Below are positions 35,607 through 45,516 of a DNA stretch of 64,000 bases, piece by piece. The notes under the pieces are model-generated. The model had not been told where the DNA came from, did not search any database, and saw only the letters and a list, made by a program, of their open reading frames with translations. Location: the NCBI GenBank assembly GCA_964473105.1, contig CAYYNQ010000058.1, positions 1 through 64,000 on the forward strand, in the 5' to 3' direction. How positions within the stretch are numbered: the stretch's first letter is position 1; each line of letters begins with the position of its first letter. The translations under genes were made by a program, and so were the position numbers. The DNA is from CAYYNQ01 sp964473105. Lineage in GTDB: Bacteria > Sumerlaeota > Sumerlaeia > MVZB01.

Positions 35607-37456
35607 GCCGGGGCAAACGGCTACAGGGATTCAGGGGGCGACTGCTGGATTTTCAGGAACTGGGAATCATCATCCCGCTGGTCGCATTTTCACTCTTCGT
35701 CGGCATCAGTCATCCGGTCTTTTTCAGTGGAGACAACCTCACGGGCATCGCACGCGAGGTTGCATTCATCGGAATCATCGCCTGCGTGATGACCTTTGTC
35801 CTGGTCAGCGGCGGGATTGACCTGTCGGTGGGGTCGGTCTTGGGCCTGTCGGGGACATTGACCGCACTGTGCATGGTCCATGGGGTGTCCGTGCCGATAT
35901 CCATCGTGATTGGCATCCTCACGGGAACCGTTTTCGGCCTTGTCAACGGCCTGGCAATCGTTTTCCTGCGTATTCCGCCTGTCATTGTCACACTGGGAAC
36001 CCTTTACGCGGCACGCGGGGTGGTCCTGCTCGTCACGGAGGGAACACCGCTCTACCCATTGCCTGAATCATTCAAGAACCTTGGGCAGGGTGATTTTGGA
36101 TATCTGCCCCATATGGGACATGTGCCCCTGCCGGTCTGGATACTTATCCTGACCGTCATCATCACCCATGTCATCCTGACCCGCAGCCGTTACGGATTGT
36201 GGATCCGGGCGATGGGAGGCAATCGTGAATCAGCCCGCCTCTCGGGGCTGCCTGTCAGGAGGCTGGAGATATCGGTTTATATACTCAGCGGAACGGCTGC
36301 CGGACTCGTTGGCGTCCTGTTGACTGCCTGGCTGTCAGCGGCATATGCCCAGACCGGGCGAACCTGGGAACTGCTCGTTATCGCCTCCGTCATTATCGGC
36401 GGCACAAGCCTGTTTGGCGGCACCGGAACCGTCATCGGGAGCCTGGTCGGCGCAACGATCATACGGGTGTTGAGCAACGCACTGGTCATCCTGGGAATCT
36501 CGGCCTACTGGCAGGAAGTCTGTATCGGGATCATCATCATCGCCGCGGTGGCAATGGATGCCCACAGCCGCCGATTGAAGAAGAAACACCTTGCCCGTAC
36601 CGCACGAGCCGGCCCGACCGACAAGACGGGCCGGAAACTCAACCTTGAAGTCCTGTTCAACCCCGGGGATGTCATGAAAAAAGGGAACGGTGAAACAGGC
36701 ACTGGCCCGGTCCTCGAGTTGACTGGCATTCGGAAATATTTCGGGCATGTCCGCGCATTGGAGAATGTCAGCCTTGAACTCCGGCGCGGGGAAGTGCTGG
36801 CTCTGGTCGGTGACAATGGAGCGGGCAAGTCCACTTTGATCAAGGTCGCCTCAGGCGCCCTCCAACCCGACGCAGGAATGATCCGGGTTCACGGAAATGC
36901 CGTCGAGATCCGGAATCCGCATGATGCCGACAAGGCCGGAATCGCCACGGTCTACCAGGACCTGGCCCTGGTCAATTGCCTCGATGTCGGCGCGAACCTT
37001 TTCCTGGGCCACGAGCCTTCATGGGGCGGCATGGTCCCGCGCGGCGTGATACACCGGCAGACGGCCCGGATCCTCGAGGCGCTTTGCATCAACCTACCTT
37101 CGCCAAGGATCGCCGCAGGGGACCTCTCTGGCGGTCAACGCCAGGCCTTGGCCATTGCCCGGGCGCTGCTGCAGGGAAACCGAATCGTGATCATGGATGA
37201 ACCGACCGCGGCACTGGGGATCGAGGAACAGGCGCGCGTGCTTGAACTGATCCGGCAGCTGCGTGGAAGGGGGTGCTCGATCATCGTGATCAGCCACAAC
37301 CTGAACCATGTCTTCAATGTGGCCGACCGGATCACCGTCCTGCGTGGCGGCAATACGGCCGGCACATTCAGGCGCAAAGGGACCACGGCAGAAACCGTGA
37401 TCGCCGCAATCACCGGTGCCGACCAGTTGAGCCCCGAGATCAAGGCGGCACATTGA
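35603..37456 (+). CDS. Fused ABC sugar importer: RbsC-like permease plus one RbsA-like ATPase domain
   Basis: The single frame of 617 residues joins two proteins that are normally separate. Residues about 15-330 are an RbsC/BPD_transp_2 permease with many membrane helices and the signature VSGGIDLSVGSVLGLSGT. After a charged linker, residues about 370-600 form one ABC ATPase with Walker A GDNGAGKST (403-411), signature LSGGQ (508-512), Walker B IVIMDEP (528-534) and a switch His in VISHNL. Normal RbsA proteins carry two ATPase domains; here there is one, so a homodimer would complete a transporter. The start is GTG, overlapping the binding-protein stop. An internal ATG at 36674 (residue 358), after CCCCGGGG, might also yield a free ATPase. 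Substrate unknown. Confidence 0.92.
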   Translation: MSRGKRLQGFRGRLLDFQELGIIIPLVAFSLFVGISHPVFFSGDNLTGIAREVAFIGIIACVMTFVLVSGGIDLSVGSVLGLSGTLTALCMVHGVSVPISIVIGILTGTVFGLVNGLAIVFLRIPPVIVTLGTLYAARGVVLLVTEGTPLYPLPESFKNLGQGDFGYLPHMGHVPLPVWILILTVIITHVILTRSRYGLWIRAMGGNRESARLSGLPVRRLEISVYILSGTAAGLVGVLLTAWLSAAYAQTGRTWELLVIASVIIGGTSLFGGTGTVIGSLVGATIIRVLSNALVILGISAYWQEVCIGIIIIAAVAMDAHSRRLKKKHLARTARAGPTDKTGRKLNLEVLFNPGDVMKKGNGETGTGPVLELTGIRKYFGHVRALENVSLELRRGEVLALVGDNGAGKSTLIKVASGALQPDAGMIRVHGNAVEIRNPHDADKAGIATVYQDLALVNCLDVGANLFLGHEPSWGGMVPRGVIHRQTARILEALCINLPSPRIAAGDLSGGQRQALAIARALLQGNRIVIMDEPTAALGIEEQARVLELIRQLRGRGCSIIVISHNLNHVFNVADRITVLRGGNTAGTFRRKGTTAETVIAAITGADQLSPEIKAAH

Positions 37457-37662
37457 CCGGTCCATGAAAACAATGTTGATCTGGATCAGGGTCGCCGAAT
37501 TTATGCCGGATCTGCCCCATGCGGTCCTGCATTGAACTGAATTTCTTTCTGATATTGGAATGTAAATTCTCCCGGCAACGGGCTGGATACTTGCCCGGCT
37601 CATGACAACTTGATAGACTGTCATTTTGAGGCCCGAAACAACAGCCCCTAATATCCTGGACC

Positions 37663-39507
37663 ATGGTGATCATGTTCTCAACTCGACTCGCCCGCCCCAC
37701 AAGGGCCCTCATGGATGGATTACTGGCTCTGGCTGTGCTGCTGCCTGCCCGGCCCGCAGATGCCTTGTCCTGGACCTGGCCGATCGGTGGCCAAAGGGGC
37801 ACGACCGTCAACGTCCAGGCCACCGGTTTTAATGGCAACCAAGTCATATTTGACTGCGGTCAGCTCAAGGCAACAACCCACCGCGCAGGTGACAAGAACA
37901 CCCGGCTCGAAATCGAGGTTGGGGCTGAAGCAACGCCGGGATACCACACCTTCCGGGTCGTCTCGCCCGGGTCCGTAACACGTAAGATCGTCTTCCTGGT
38001 TCATACTGAACCAACCATGATGGAGGATGAAGCCCCCCATGACGAGGCAACAAAAGCCCAAATCATCAAGGCCCCCGCTGCCATCCATGGCCGTCTTGAA
38101 CCGGCCGGAGAGGCCGATTACTATGCATTTGAAGTCTCGGCGGGTCAGGAACTGCTCTTTGAACTGAACACCGCCAGCGGGTTGATTGATCAAAGCCCGC
38201 CTTATTTCACCGATCCTGAAATCCATGTCTATCAACCCACAGGCAGCTGGTTCGACGACCAGAATCCAAAGGAAATCATCTGCCAGGACGAATCCGAGAT
38301 CCTCTACTACCCCCTCGATCGACAAGTGCCTACCCCCAATGACCTGCCGCGTCTGTCCCATCGCTTTGAAAAGCCCGGCTGGATCGTCGTCCGTGTCGGC
38401 TCGAAGACAGGCAAGGGTGGGGCGAATATCGGCTATATCCTGCGGATCGCCCCCGCCGGTCGCGGCGGACCCTGGAATAAGATTGCCTGGACACCCCGCA
38501 AGGTTCTGCACCCCGCCGCCGAACAGTGGAGGGAAAGGGATTTCGACCAGAAAATCGGGCCGGACTGGATTCAAAGGATCCTTTCCAGAACCGTCCTGAT
38601 GACCAAGGAGGAACGGGAGAAGCAGAAAATCCCGGAAGACTTTGTAATCAACCCCGAAGACCCAAGGGCCAAGTTACTACCGGTGAAACCGGAACAGGAG
38701 CCCAATGACACACGGGAACAGGCCCAGTTGCTGGACTTCCTCACAATCCACGAGGGATCGATCGAACGGCCCGGCGATGTCGATGTTTACCGCTTCAACG
38801 CAAAGGCCGGACAGCCGCTGGCTTTCGAACTACGGTCCATCGAGGTGGCCATCCCTTACTTCAACCCCAAGCTGGTGGTGTATGATGCGGCAGGTAATGA
38901 GGTGTTCAACAACTTCTACCGGTTCATCGGCGGCGATGGGGATGACTGGGGAAAATCGGCCGAGCCCAAGACACTGCACACCTTTGAAAATGCTGGCGAT
39001 TACATCCTTGAAATCCGTGACCTGACCACGCGAAACGGCCGGCCGGATTTCACTTACCAGGTTTTGGCCCGTCCACAGATCCCGCACATGGGTAATGTCG
39101 CATTAAAAAGATTTACATCGGGTGGAAATGAGTATTACGTGGACAGCCTTGTTCTCGGCCCAAATGCGATCATGAAGATTGACGTTGTGCTGGAAAAGGA
39201 AGAGGGGTTCTCGGGGGATGTCGCCCTGGAGTTCAGGGACCTCCCCGACAGCATCGAGACGCTGGCGCTGGCCACAAAACGGGAATTTCTGGCTTCACAG
39301 GCAGGTCAGGTCTTTGAGGAACGAATGACACTTGAACTGGAAAGTTACCGGCCCGAGCGCGAGACCGACACCATCTTGATGCGTACGGATGCGAAGACCA
39401 CCCCCAGCGATACCGTGCAGTTCATGCAGGTCGTTGCGACCCCCTATTTGCATAACCGAATGGGGCCATCCACCACGGTTCACGAAATTCCCGTCAATGT
39501 GCGTTGA
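37663..39507 (+). CDS. Exported protein with pre-peptidase C-terminal (PPC) domains
   Basis: This exported protein of about 610 residues has a signal-like N-terminus (LMDGLLALAVLLPARPADA). It contains at least two PPC-type beta-sandwich domains: one around IHGRLEPAGEADYYAFEVSAGQEL (near residue 145) and one around EGSIERPGDVDVYRFNAKAGQ (near residue 365). The opening part (WTWPIGGQRGTTVNVQATGF) is an Ig/IPT-like domain often met in the same planctomycete proteins. No peptidase domain is seen. Such proteins commonly precede DUF1549/DUF1553 and DUF1501 genes, exactly as here. It is likely a structural or binding partner in that system; the function is unknown. Confidence 0.85.
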   Translation: MVIMFSTRLARPTRALMDGLLALAVLLPARPADALSWTWPIGGQRGTTVNVQATGFNGNQVIFDCGQLKATTHRAGDKNTRLEIEVGAEATPGYHTFRVVSPGSVTRKIVFLVHTEPTMMEDEAPHDEATKAQIIKAPAAIHGRLEPAGEADYYAFEVSAGQELLFELNTASGLIDQSPPYFTDPEIHVYQPTGSWFDDQNPKEIICQDESEILYYPLDRQVPTPNDLPRLSHRFEKPGWIVVRVGSKTGKGGANIGYILRIAPAGRGGPWNKIAWTPRKVLHPAAEQWRERDFDQKIGPDWIQRILSRTVLMTKEEREKQKIPEDFVINPEDPRAKLLPVKPEQEPNDTREQAQLLDFLTIHEGSIERPGDVDVYRFNAKAGQPLAFELRSIEVAIPYFNPKLVVYDAAGNEVFNNFYRFIGGDGDDWGKSAEPKTLHTFENAGDYILEIRDLTTRNGRPDFTYQVLARPQIPHMGNVALKRFTSGGNEYYVDSLVLGPNAIMKIDVVLEKEEGFSGDVALEFRDLPDSIETLALATKREFLASQAGQVFEERMTLELESYRPERETDTILMRTDAKTTPSDTVQFMQVVATPYLHNRMGPSTTVHEIPVNVR

Positions 39508-39567
39508 CGGTTGGTCAAGACCCGGCCCGGCTCCGGGTGCAAGGGCTAGTTCAGGCGAGGCATCAGG

Positions 39568-42393
39568 ATGAACCAGGCAGACAGGGACTTTACCCGGATG
39601 ACCGGACCTTTGGATCACATCTCCCCCGGGTTTTGCATCATCGGATTGCTGATGATGGTCATGACCTCTGGCGATGCATACGGCGAATTTCCCCTGACCG
39701 TGGAACATCTTGAGACAACGGCTGCCGTTTTCGAGGACCGATGCTCGATCTGCCACGAGGAAGACGGGAACTCGGATGTCGAGAAGTTAAATCTCGTCGA
39801 CAGGATCTGGAAACACGGGGGGACACTGGAACAGATCGCAAGCACGATCCGCGACGGTATTGCGGACACCAAGATGAAACCCCAGACCGGCAAGCTGACG
39901 GACCAGGAAATCACCGACCTCGCACATTACGTGCAACACCTTGAGAAAAACCTTCACGGCCAAGCAGGCATGTCGGGCCCTTTGTCCGCGAATCCACCAT
40001 CGGGTTTCAACCCAACCACCCCGGAACCGGCTGTCCCAGACCTCTCGAGGCTGCCGGAACTGCTCTCGCTCCGGATCCTTCCCGAAAATCCCGTGATGCA
40101 CGGGACCGACAGCAGACAGTTCCTCCTCGTGTCCGGCCGGTTTGCCGACGGGATGGAACGCGACCTGACGTCGATCAGTCAATTCAGCCTGCCCGATGAT
40201 TCCATCGCCAGACTGACCGGGCCGAACCGTGTGACAGCGGTCCGTCATGGAACAACGATCATCACTGCGTCGGCCGGGACGCTCGAGATTGAGGCCACCA
40301 TCACGGTCCAGAATGCCGGGACATCACGCCCCTTCAGCTTTGACCGGCACATCGGCGGCATCCTCACCCGCAATGGGTGTAATGCAAGCGACTGCCACGG
40401 GGGTGTCAAGGGCCGTGGGGGCTTCAAGCTCTCGTTCAACATGCTGACCCCGGCTGAGGACCATGCCTGGATCGTCCAGGGGGGCGGATACAAGGTCCTG
40501 ACGACCGAGATCGAGGGGGAACGTATTCCGCGCATCAACATCAGCGAACCTGAGAAAAGCCTGCTGCTTCTGAAACCGACTTTCGGCATGGATCATGAAG
40601 GCGGCAAACGCTTCGCCCGCGGTTCCGATGATTACAGGATACTGGCGGAATGGATCCGCTCGGGGGCACCCTATAATGCGGATCATGCGGACAGCCTGAA
40701 AATCCGCCGACTAAAGGTTGAACCCTCCGATACCGTGCTACTCCCCGGCCAGGCACAGCAACTGGTCGTGACCGCTGAACTGGAAAACGGTTATGTTGAG
40801 GACGTCACGGACCAGGTTCATTTCAGCGGAAACAACCCCGATGTCCTCAGGCTTTCCGGGCAGGGTATTGTCGTGGGTGTCGATTCGGGAGAGGCCGACG
40901 TGATCATCCGGGCAGTCGGCCAATCGATCAGCGCCCGGGTCGGCGTGATCCGTGATCCTCTGATGGATTACCCCGAGGTTCCCAGACGAAACTATGTTGA
41001 TGAACATGTGTTTTCCAAGCTGCGCAAGCTGCATGTCATCCCCTCAGGCCTGTCCAGCGACGAGGAGTTCATCCGGCGTGTCTGCATCGACCTAACCGGC
41101 AAGCTCCCGCCTCCAGCACGCGTTCGCGAATTCATGTCCGACACGGATTCTGACAAGCGCGACAGGCTGATCGAGATCCTTCTGGACACGCAGGAATACG
41201 TCGACCACTGGACCCGCCGGTTCGAGTACCTGATACCGGATGCCCGCAGGTATATCGCACTGAATACCCCCTACGACCAGATGGTCCGGGAACGGGTATC
41301 CGCACAGGGCTATGGGAAAAATTCAAAGGCCTACCTCAGGACCTACAAGGCCGTGCTCATGAATGACGCCTCGACCTATGACTTCAGGCATTTCATGGGC
41401 CGCCGTTTCGACTGCGCCGAGTGCCATGACCACCCGTTTGATGCCCTCAGCCAGAATCAGTACTGGGGGATGACGGCCTTTTACGCCCGTTTGACCAGCA
41501 CGGAGTTACGCGAGGACAGGATCCTGATCGAGGATACGGATGGTGAAGAAATTGATTACGGCAAGACACCCGACAACGAACTGATGTTCCACAAGGCCGA
41601 AAACCCCCGGACCAAGACCGAACTCGTGCCCACCTACCTCGACGGCCGTGTCCTTGCCGAGGAGGACAGGAATGACCCGCGGCTGCATCTTGCAGAATGG
41701 ATGGTCGGGCACCCCTATTTTGCCGAGACGGCGGTCAACCTGATCTGGAGCTACTTTTTCAGCCGCGGCATCGTCGATCCGGTCGATAATTTCGGATCAT
41801 TCAACCCGCCGACCCACCCCGACCTGCTCCTTGAACTGGCGCAGGATTTCAGGGATCACAACCATGACCTGAAGCACCTGATGCGGCGGATCACCCGGTC
41901 ACGAACGTATCAGCTATCCAGCCGGCCCAACACGACCAATCAACACGACACGATCAATTATTCGCACGCCCTGGCCCGGCCGATGGAACCCGAGGTCCTG
42001 TTTGCAGCCATTGAGGCGGTAACCGGGAGGCCGGTCGAGTCCCGGGAACGCTTTCTGGATGTGTTCAACGACCCGGAAAAACCAAACCTGATGCAGGCAT
42101 TGCACATGCTCGTGGGCTCGACCTTCACCGAGGAATTGTCGCGCGGAGATGATCTCATTGACAGGCTGACAACCCGGGGACTTGCCCCCGATGACATGAT
42201 TGAGGAACTCTACCTCACCTCCCTCTCGCGACTGCCCGACCCGGGCGAAACGGATGAGCTCAAGAACCTGTTCTTCGACCGGTCACCCCTGGCCCTGGAC
42301 CCCTTTTTCAATGCAAACCGTGCCCGGCGTGAGGTCATCGAGGACCTGACCTGGGCATTGATCAGCTCGCGTGAGTTTGTTTATAATCATTGA
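39568..42393 (+). CDS. DUF1549/DUF1553 cytochrome protein with BIG2-like domains (locus 2)
   Basis: This exported protein of about 940 residues has, in order, a signal-like region (GFCIIGLLMMVMTSGDA), a cytochrome c domain with CSICH and axial-Met region GIADTKMKP, and Ig-like BIG2 stretches (about 170-250 and 370-450). Between them is a second cytochrome-like segment with CNASDCHGG. DUF1549 follows from about 475 (YVDEHVFSKLRKL, RRVCIDLTGKLP), including CAECHDHPFD. DUF1553 forms the end (LHLAEWMVGHPYFAETAVNLIW, LMRRITRSRTYQLSSRP). It is longer than the locus-1 protein because of the BIG2-like insert. The gene lies 60 bases after the PPC gene and 18 bases before DUF1501. An electron-transfer or redox role at the cell surface is suspected but not established. 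Confidence 0.92.
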   Translation: MNQADRDFTRMTGPLDHISPGFCIIGLLMMVMTSGDAYGEFPLTVEHLETTAAVFEDRCSICHEEDGNSDVEKLNLVDRIWKHGGTLEQIASTIRDGIADTKMKPQTGKLTDQEITDLAHYVQHLEKNLHGQAGMSGPLSANPPSGFNPTTPEPAVPDLSRLPELLSLRILPENPVMHGTDSRQFLLVSGRFADGMERDLTSISQFSLPDDSIARLTGPNRVTAVRHGTTIITASAGTLEIEATITVQNAGTSRPFSFDRHIGGILTRNGCNASDCHGGVKGRGGFKLSFNMLTPAEDHAWIVQGGGYKVLTTEIEGERIPRINISEPEKSLLLLKPTFGMDHEGGKRFARGSDDYRILAEWIRSGAPYNADHADSLKIRRLKVEPSDTVLLPGQAQQLVVTAELENGYVEDVTDQVHFSGNNPDVLRLSGQGIVVGVDSGEADVIIRAVGQSISARVGVIRDPLMDYPEVPRRNYVDEHVFSKLRKLHVIPSGLSSDEEFIRRVCIDLTGKLPPPARVREFMSDTDSDKRDRLIEILLDTQEYVDHWTRRFEYLIPDARRYIALNTPYDQMVRERVSAQGYGKNSKAYLRTYKAVLMNDASTYDFRHFMGRRFDCAECHDHPFDALSQNQYWGMTAFYARLTSTELREDRILIEDTDGEEIDYGKTPDNELMFHKAENPRTKTELVPTYLDGRVLAEEDRNDPRLHLAEWMVGHPYFAETAVNLIWSYFFSRGIVDPVDNFGSFNPPTHPDLLLELAQDFRDHNHDLKHLMRRITRSRTYQLSSRPNTTNQHDTINYSHALARPMEPEVLFAAIEAVTGRPVESRERFLDVFNDPEKPNLMQALHMLVGSTFTEELSRGDDLIDRLTTRGLAPDDMIEELYLTSLSRLPDPGETDELKNLFFDRSPLALDPFFNANRARREVIEDLTWALISSREFVYNH

Positions 42394-42411
42394 CCGGAGG
42401 AAACCAGCAGG

Positions 42412-43785
42412 ATGCGACACCTCAAAAACAGCGGTTGTGACGGAAACCATTTCAAGCGAAGGGATTTCCTGCGGGTTGGCTCACTGACATTCCTGGGCGC
42501 CGGCCTTGGCCAGTTCCTTGAACTGAGCCATGCCCTAGAGGCGGCGGAATCGGTGAAAAACGCGAAAGCCCAAGCCTGCATCCTGCTCTGGCTGGACGGC
42601 GGCGCCAGCCAGATCGACACGTTCGATCCCAAGCCCAACAGCTCCTTCAAGGCAATTTCAACCAATGTGCCGGGAATCCAGGTTTCCGAGCTTCTGCCAA
42701 AAGTCTCGAAACACATGGACAAACTCTCGGTGATCCGCTCGATGCATACCCTCCAAAATGACCACTTCCAGGGGACACATTACGCGCTGACCGGGCACAA
42801 TCCCAATCGATCGATGAAATTCCCCGGTTTTCCCTCGATCATCACGAAAGAACTCGGCCCGCGGAACAATGTGCCGCCCAACGTCATGGTGCCAGCGATG
42901 GCCAAACAGAAAAAACGTTACCAGGAAACTTTCAAGGGACATATCATCAGCGCCGAGCACGATCCGCTTGTCATCACGGATGTCAATGCCCCCGAAACCC
43001 TCGGCGGGGCACCGGTCGGTGATCCCGAGTATCAGATCCCCGACCTGAGCATCCCAAAATCCGTGCCACGTGAACGAATTGAAGCACGACAGTCGATCCT
43101 CGATGTTGTCGACCGGCGTTACCGCAGCATCGCCGAGACGGCGGATTTTGGGAGCATGGATATTTTTCGCCAACAGGCCTGGAATATGATCCTGTCCCCG
43201 GATGTGCGCAAGGCTTTTGACATCACCGGGGAGACGACCAAGACACGTGAAAACTACGGCATGCACGGGTTCGGGCAAAGTGTCCTGATGGCACGACGGC
43301 TGGTCGAGGCGGGCAGCCGCTTCGTCACGGCGGCTGGTTTTGCAGGTCAGTCGTGGGACACACATGGCGACCACGACAAATCGAACCGCGATGTCCTGTG
43401 CCCCAATCTGGACCAGACCCTGTCGGCCTTGCTTGAGGATCTCGACCAGCGCGGCATGCTGGAATCAACCATCGTGCTGGTGATGGGCGAGTTTGGCAGG
43501 ACACCGGATATCAACCCGACAGCCGGCCGGGACCACTGGCCGGAATGCTGGTCGGTCCAACTGGCTGGCGGCGGGATTGAAGGCGGAAAAATTGTCGGGG
43601 CCAGCGACGAAAAAGGAGCCTATGTCGCCGACCGCAAGGTCAGCATGGGCGACCTCTATGCCACCATCTACAAGGCAATGGGGATTGACTGGACCAAGGA
43701 ATACATGCACCCGATCGGCCGTCCGGTCAAGATCGCCAACGGATTAGACGACGAAACGGGAACCCCGATCCACGAGTTGATATAG
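42412..43785 (+). CDS. DUF1501 Tat-exported protein (locus 2)
   Basis: This DUF1501 protein of 457 residues begins with a twin-arginine signal, FKRRDFLRVGSLTFLGAG. Family segments are CILLWLDGGASQIDTFDPKP near residue 55, GQSWDTHGDHDKSN, and the metal-site-like VMGEFGRTPDIN followed by AGRDHWPECW. It lies 18 bases after the cytochrome gene. GGAGG precedes the ATG. It is a paralogue of the protein at 11010-12398, which pairs with a different cytochrome architecture. Its enzymatic activity is unknown; the alkaline-phosphatase-like C-terminal pattern suggests a hydrolase. Confidence 0.93.
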   Translation: MRHLKNSGCDGNHFKRRDFLRVGSLTFLGAGLGQFLELSHALEAAESVKNAKAQACILLWLDGGASQIDTFDPKPNSSFKAISTNVPGIQVSELLPKVSKHMDKLSVIRSMHTLQNDHFQGTHYALTGHNPNRSMKFPGFPSIITKELGPRNNVPPNVMVPAMAKQKKRYQETFKGHIISAEHDPLVITDVNAPETLGGAPVGDPEYQIPDLSIPKSVPRERIEARQSILDVVDRRYRSIAETADFGSMDIFRQQAWNMILSPDVRKAFDITGETTKTRENYGMHGFGQSVLMARRLVEAGSRFVTAAGFAGQSWDTHGDHDKSNRDVLCPNLDQTLSALLEDLDQRGMLESTIVLVMGEFGRTPDINPTAGRDHWPECWSVQLAGGGIEGGKIVGASDEKGAYVADRKVSMGDLYATIYKAMGIDWTKEYMHPIGRPVKIANGLDDETGTPIHELI

Positions 43786-44164
43786 GCAGGTCAAGCCGGT
43801 CCCCCGCTCCTTTCTGGTTATCCCAGTTCCAACCCGAGCTCCCCCAATTTTTGAGACACGTTGCATCCAGCAAGCGGTGCGATTGCGGGCGGTTCTAAAC
43901 CTCCAGAAATCAAACAAAAGTGAACGGTCCCGTGTTGTGGTGGGGGGGGTATCGTCCCCGGGGTTTTCGATATCATCCAGATCGCGCTCAGGTGACACGA
44001 GCAGCCTTTTCCCTCCCATGCACCACGCCAAGAAATTCCACGGCCACTGGCAGTCAAATGAGAAACACCGCGACAAAACAAAAAAAATCGCAGCAACCGT
44101 AGGATTGCCGCGACCGTTTCATTGCATGTATGTATCCGAGATCAAGCGGACAAAACCCGCCTGA
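43786..44164. other. Intergenic region between convergent genes
   Basis: The DUF1501 gene (plus) and the first gene of the secreted VPVELS family (minus) converge on this stretch of 379 bases. It holds the strong terminator of the minus-strand gene at 44079-44113. I see no gene in the rest. Confidence 0.55.
44079..44113 (-). terminator. Intrinsic terminator of the first VPVELS-family gene
   Basis: On the minus strand TCGCGGCAA (44113-44105) pairs with TTGCTGCGA (44096-44088), with one mismatch, across an 8-base loop. A run of eight T (plus-strand A at 44080-44087) follows, then GTTTTG. The hairpin lies 52 bases after the stop at 44165, as expected for a rho-independent terminator. Confidence 0.8.
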
Positions 44165-45223
44165 CTACTCCAACGACCACTCACTCAGTTCCACAGGGAC
44201 CGGACTGGAATCGTCCGCCACGGAAATGTTATCCACCAACATCCCCTTGAAAGAACCGAATCCCAGATGGACATCAGCAGAATGACCAACCGTGGAGGTC
44301 CCGCCCAGTCCATCCGTATCGACCGGATCTCCCCGGGTATCAATCGTTTGAAAACCGAAAATCTGGAAGGGTAACCAACCGCCTGAGTCATTGCATGTAT
44401 CCGTCGCCTCCGTGTAATCGATGCAGTATTGCTGAAGACCACCGGTCGAATCCCCCAACTCGGCACGAACCCAGTAAGATCCATTCGCCTTCTGGTCGGC
44501 CAACGTATTGCCGGCGGGCAGAGGAGAATCCTTGACCGCCTTCCGAAAACCGTCGACCCCGTCTCCAATGAGCATCGGCCCCGTCGCGTCAAGCTGACCC
44601 CCACCGCCCTCCTCGTGATACGCTTTCCAGCCAACCCAGTGACTGACCCCAAGCTCGGTGTTCTTCTCGGGCCAATTGTTCTGGGGTGCCGGCAGGTTTG
44701 TCCCCCAGCCCGATACATTATCGGTATTGCCTACCATCCACGGGCCAAAGTTCTGGCCAGCCAACGGATAATATTCACCGGCAGGTGCAAGACCAGGCTC
44801 GCCAAAAGCCCGAAAAACACAGTGGATCCCGTTTCCACGGGTGTAGGATGCCTTGCTCAGGATTCCCGAGGACCCCCGGTTACCGACCACTCCGCCACTC
44901 ATCTGGATGGCAGAAAACGTCCAGTTGGCATGGAAGAACGCCCAGTCACCACCACCCAGATCCATAAGACGGGTCTGGTTATCGGCACAGCCATCGGAAT
45001 TGGTACCACCCGCAGCCGCGTCGCAAGCCGCCGGATACACGCCCGCCGCCAGCGTCGGGTCATCCTCGCCGGGCCACCATGAGCTTGAGGCATCATCCAG
45101 CCCGAACTCGCCCGCAGCCTGGCCCAGTGCGTCAAAATCCTCATAGAAAAGCGCACCGGATACGGTCATGTTTAACCCGCCCATCACTGTCATCATTATC
45201 AACAAAACAACTGATTTCCTCAT
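44165..45223 (-). CDS. Secreted VPVELS-tail family protein, copy 1
   Basis: This 352-residue exported protein has the signal peptide MRKSVVLLIMMTVMGGLNM. The ATG at 45223 is chosen because GGGAGG lies about 10 bases upstream in a leader like that of its paralogues; the frame continues to 45358 without support. It shares with copies 2 and 3 an N-terminal YEDFDALG-like segment, GCADNQTRLMD, NFGPWM, LGVSHWVGWK, and near the end LGFGSFKG...DNISV, then the tail VPVELSEWSLE at the very C-terminus. Many Trp, Gly and Cys are present. The family is not recognised. Composition suggests a beta-sandwich surface or extracellular protein. A strong terminator follows. Confidence 0.82.
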   Translation of the reverse strand: MRKSVVLLIMMTVMGGLNMTVSGALFYEDFDALGQAAGEFGLDDASSSWWPGEDDPTLAAGVYPAACDAAAGGTNSDGCADNQTRLMDLGGGDWAFFHANWTFSAIQMSGGVVGNRGSSGILSKASYTRGNGIHCVFRAFGEPGLAPAGEYYPLAGQNFGPWMVGNTDNVSGWGTNLPAPQNNWPEKNTELGVSHWVGWKAYHEEGGGGQLDATGPMLIGDGVDGFRKAVKDSPLPAGNTLADQKANGSYWVRAELGDSTGGLQQYCIDYTEATDTCNDSGGWLPFQIFGFQTIDTRGDPVDTDGLGGTSTVGHSADVHLGFGSFKGMLVDNISVADDSSPVPVELSEWSLE

Positions 45224-45422
45224 GATCCCACAGCCTCCCTTATCTGCCCATATCATGGATATATTTCGGATGCCAGACACTCTTGAAACGGTCCGGTAAA
45301 CTTCTGAACATCCGAAAAAATGATAAAACCTCTTTTTCAGCCAGCGATCGTACCACATCAGGGGCTGGAGTCAATATTCAAATCCTGCCCCAGAATAAAG
45401 GCAATCTCCTCCCCGGAGATGG

Positions 45423-45465
45423 AGAAGAAAAAATCCCGGCTGCCGGATTTTCCGGCAACCGGGAT
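45423..45465 (-). terminator. Intrinsic terminator of the second VPVELS-family gene
   Basis: On the plus strand ATCCCGG-C-TGCCGG (45433-45446) pairs with CCGGCA-A-CCGGGAT (45452-45465) around ATTTT, a 13-bp stem with a single mismatch. On the minus strand the stem is followed by TTTTTTCTTC. It lies 52 bases after the stop at 45517. This is a textbook rho-independent terminator and separates the two tandem paralogues into different transcripts. Confidence 0.9.
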
Positions 45466-45516
45466 GATTTTCCCCAATTCCGCGTTGAGGCGGAAATGTC
45501 TGGTTGACGCGTCGAC

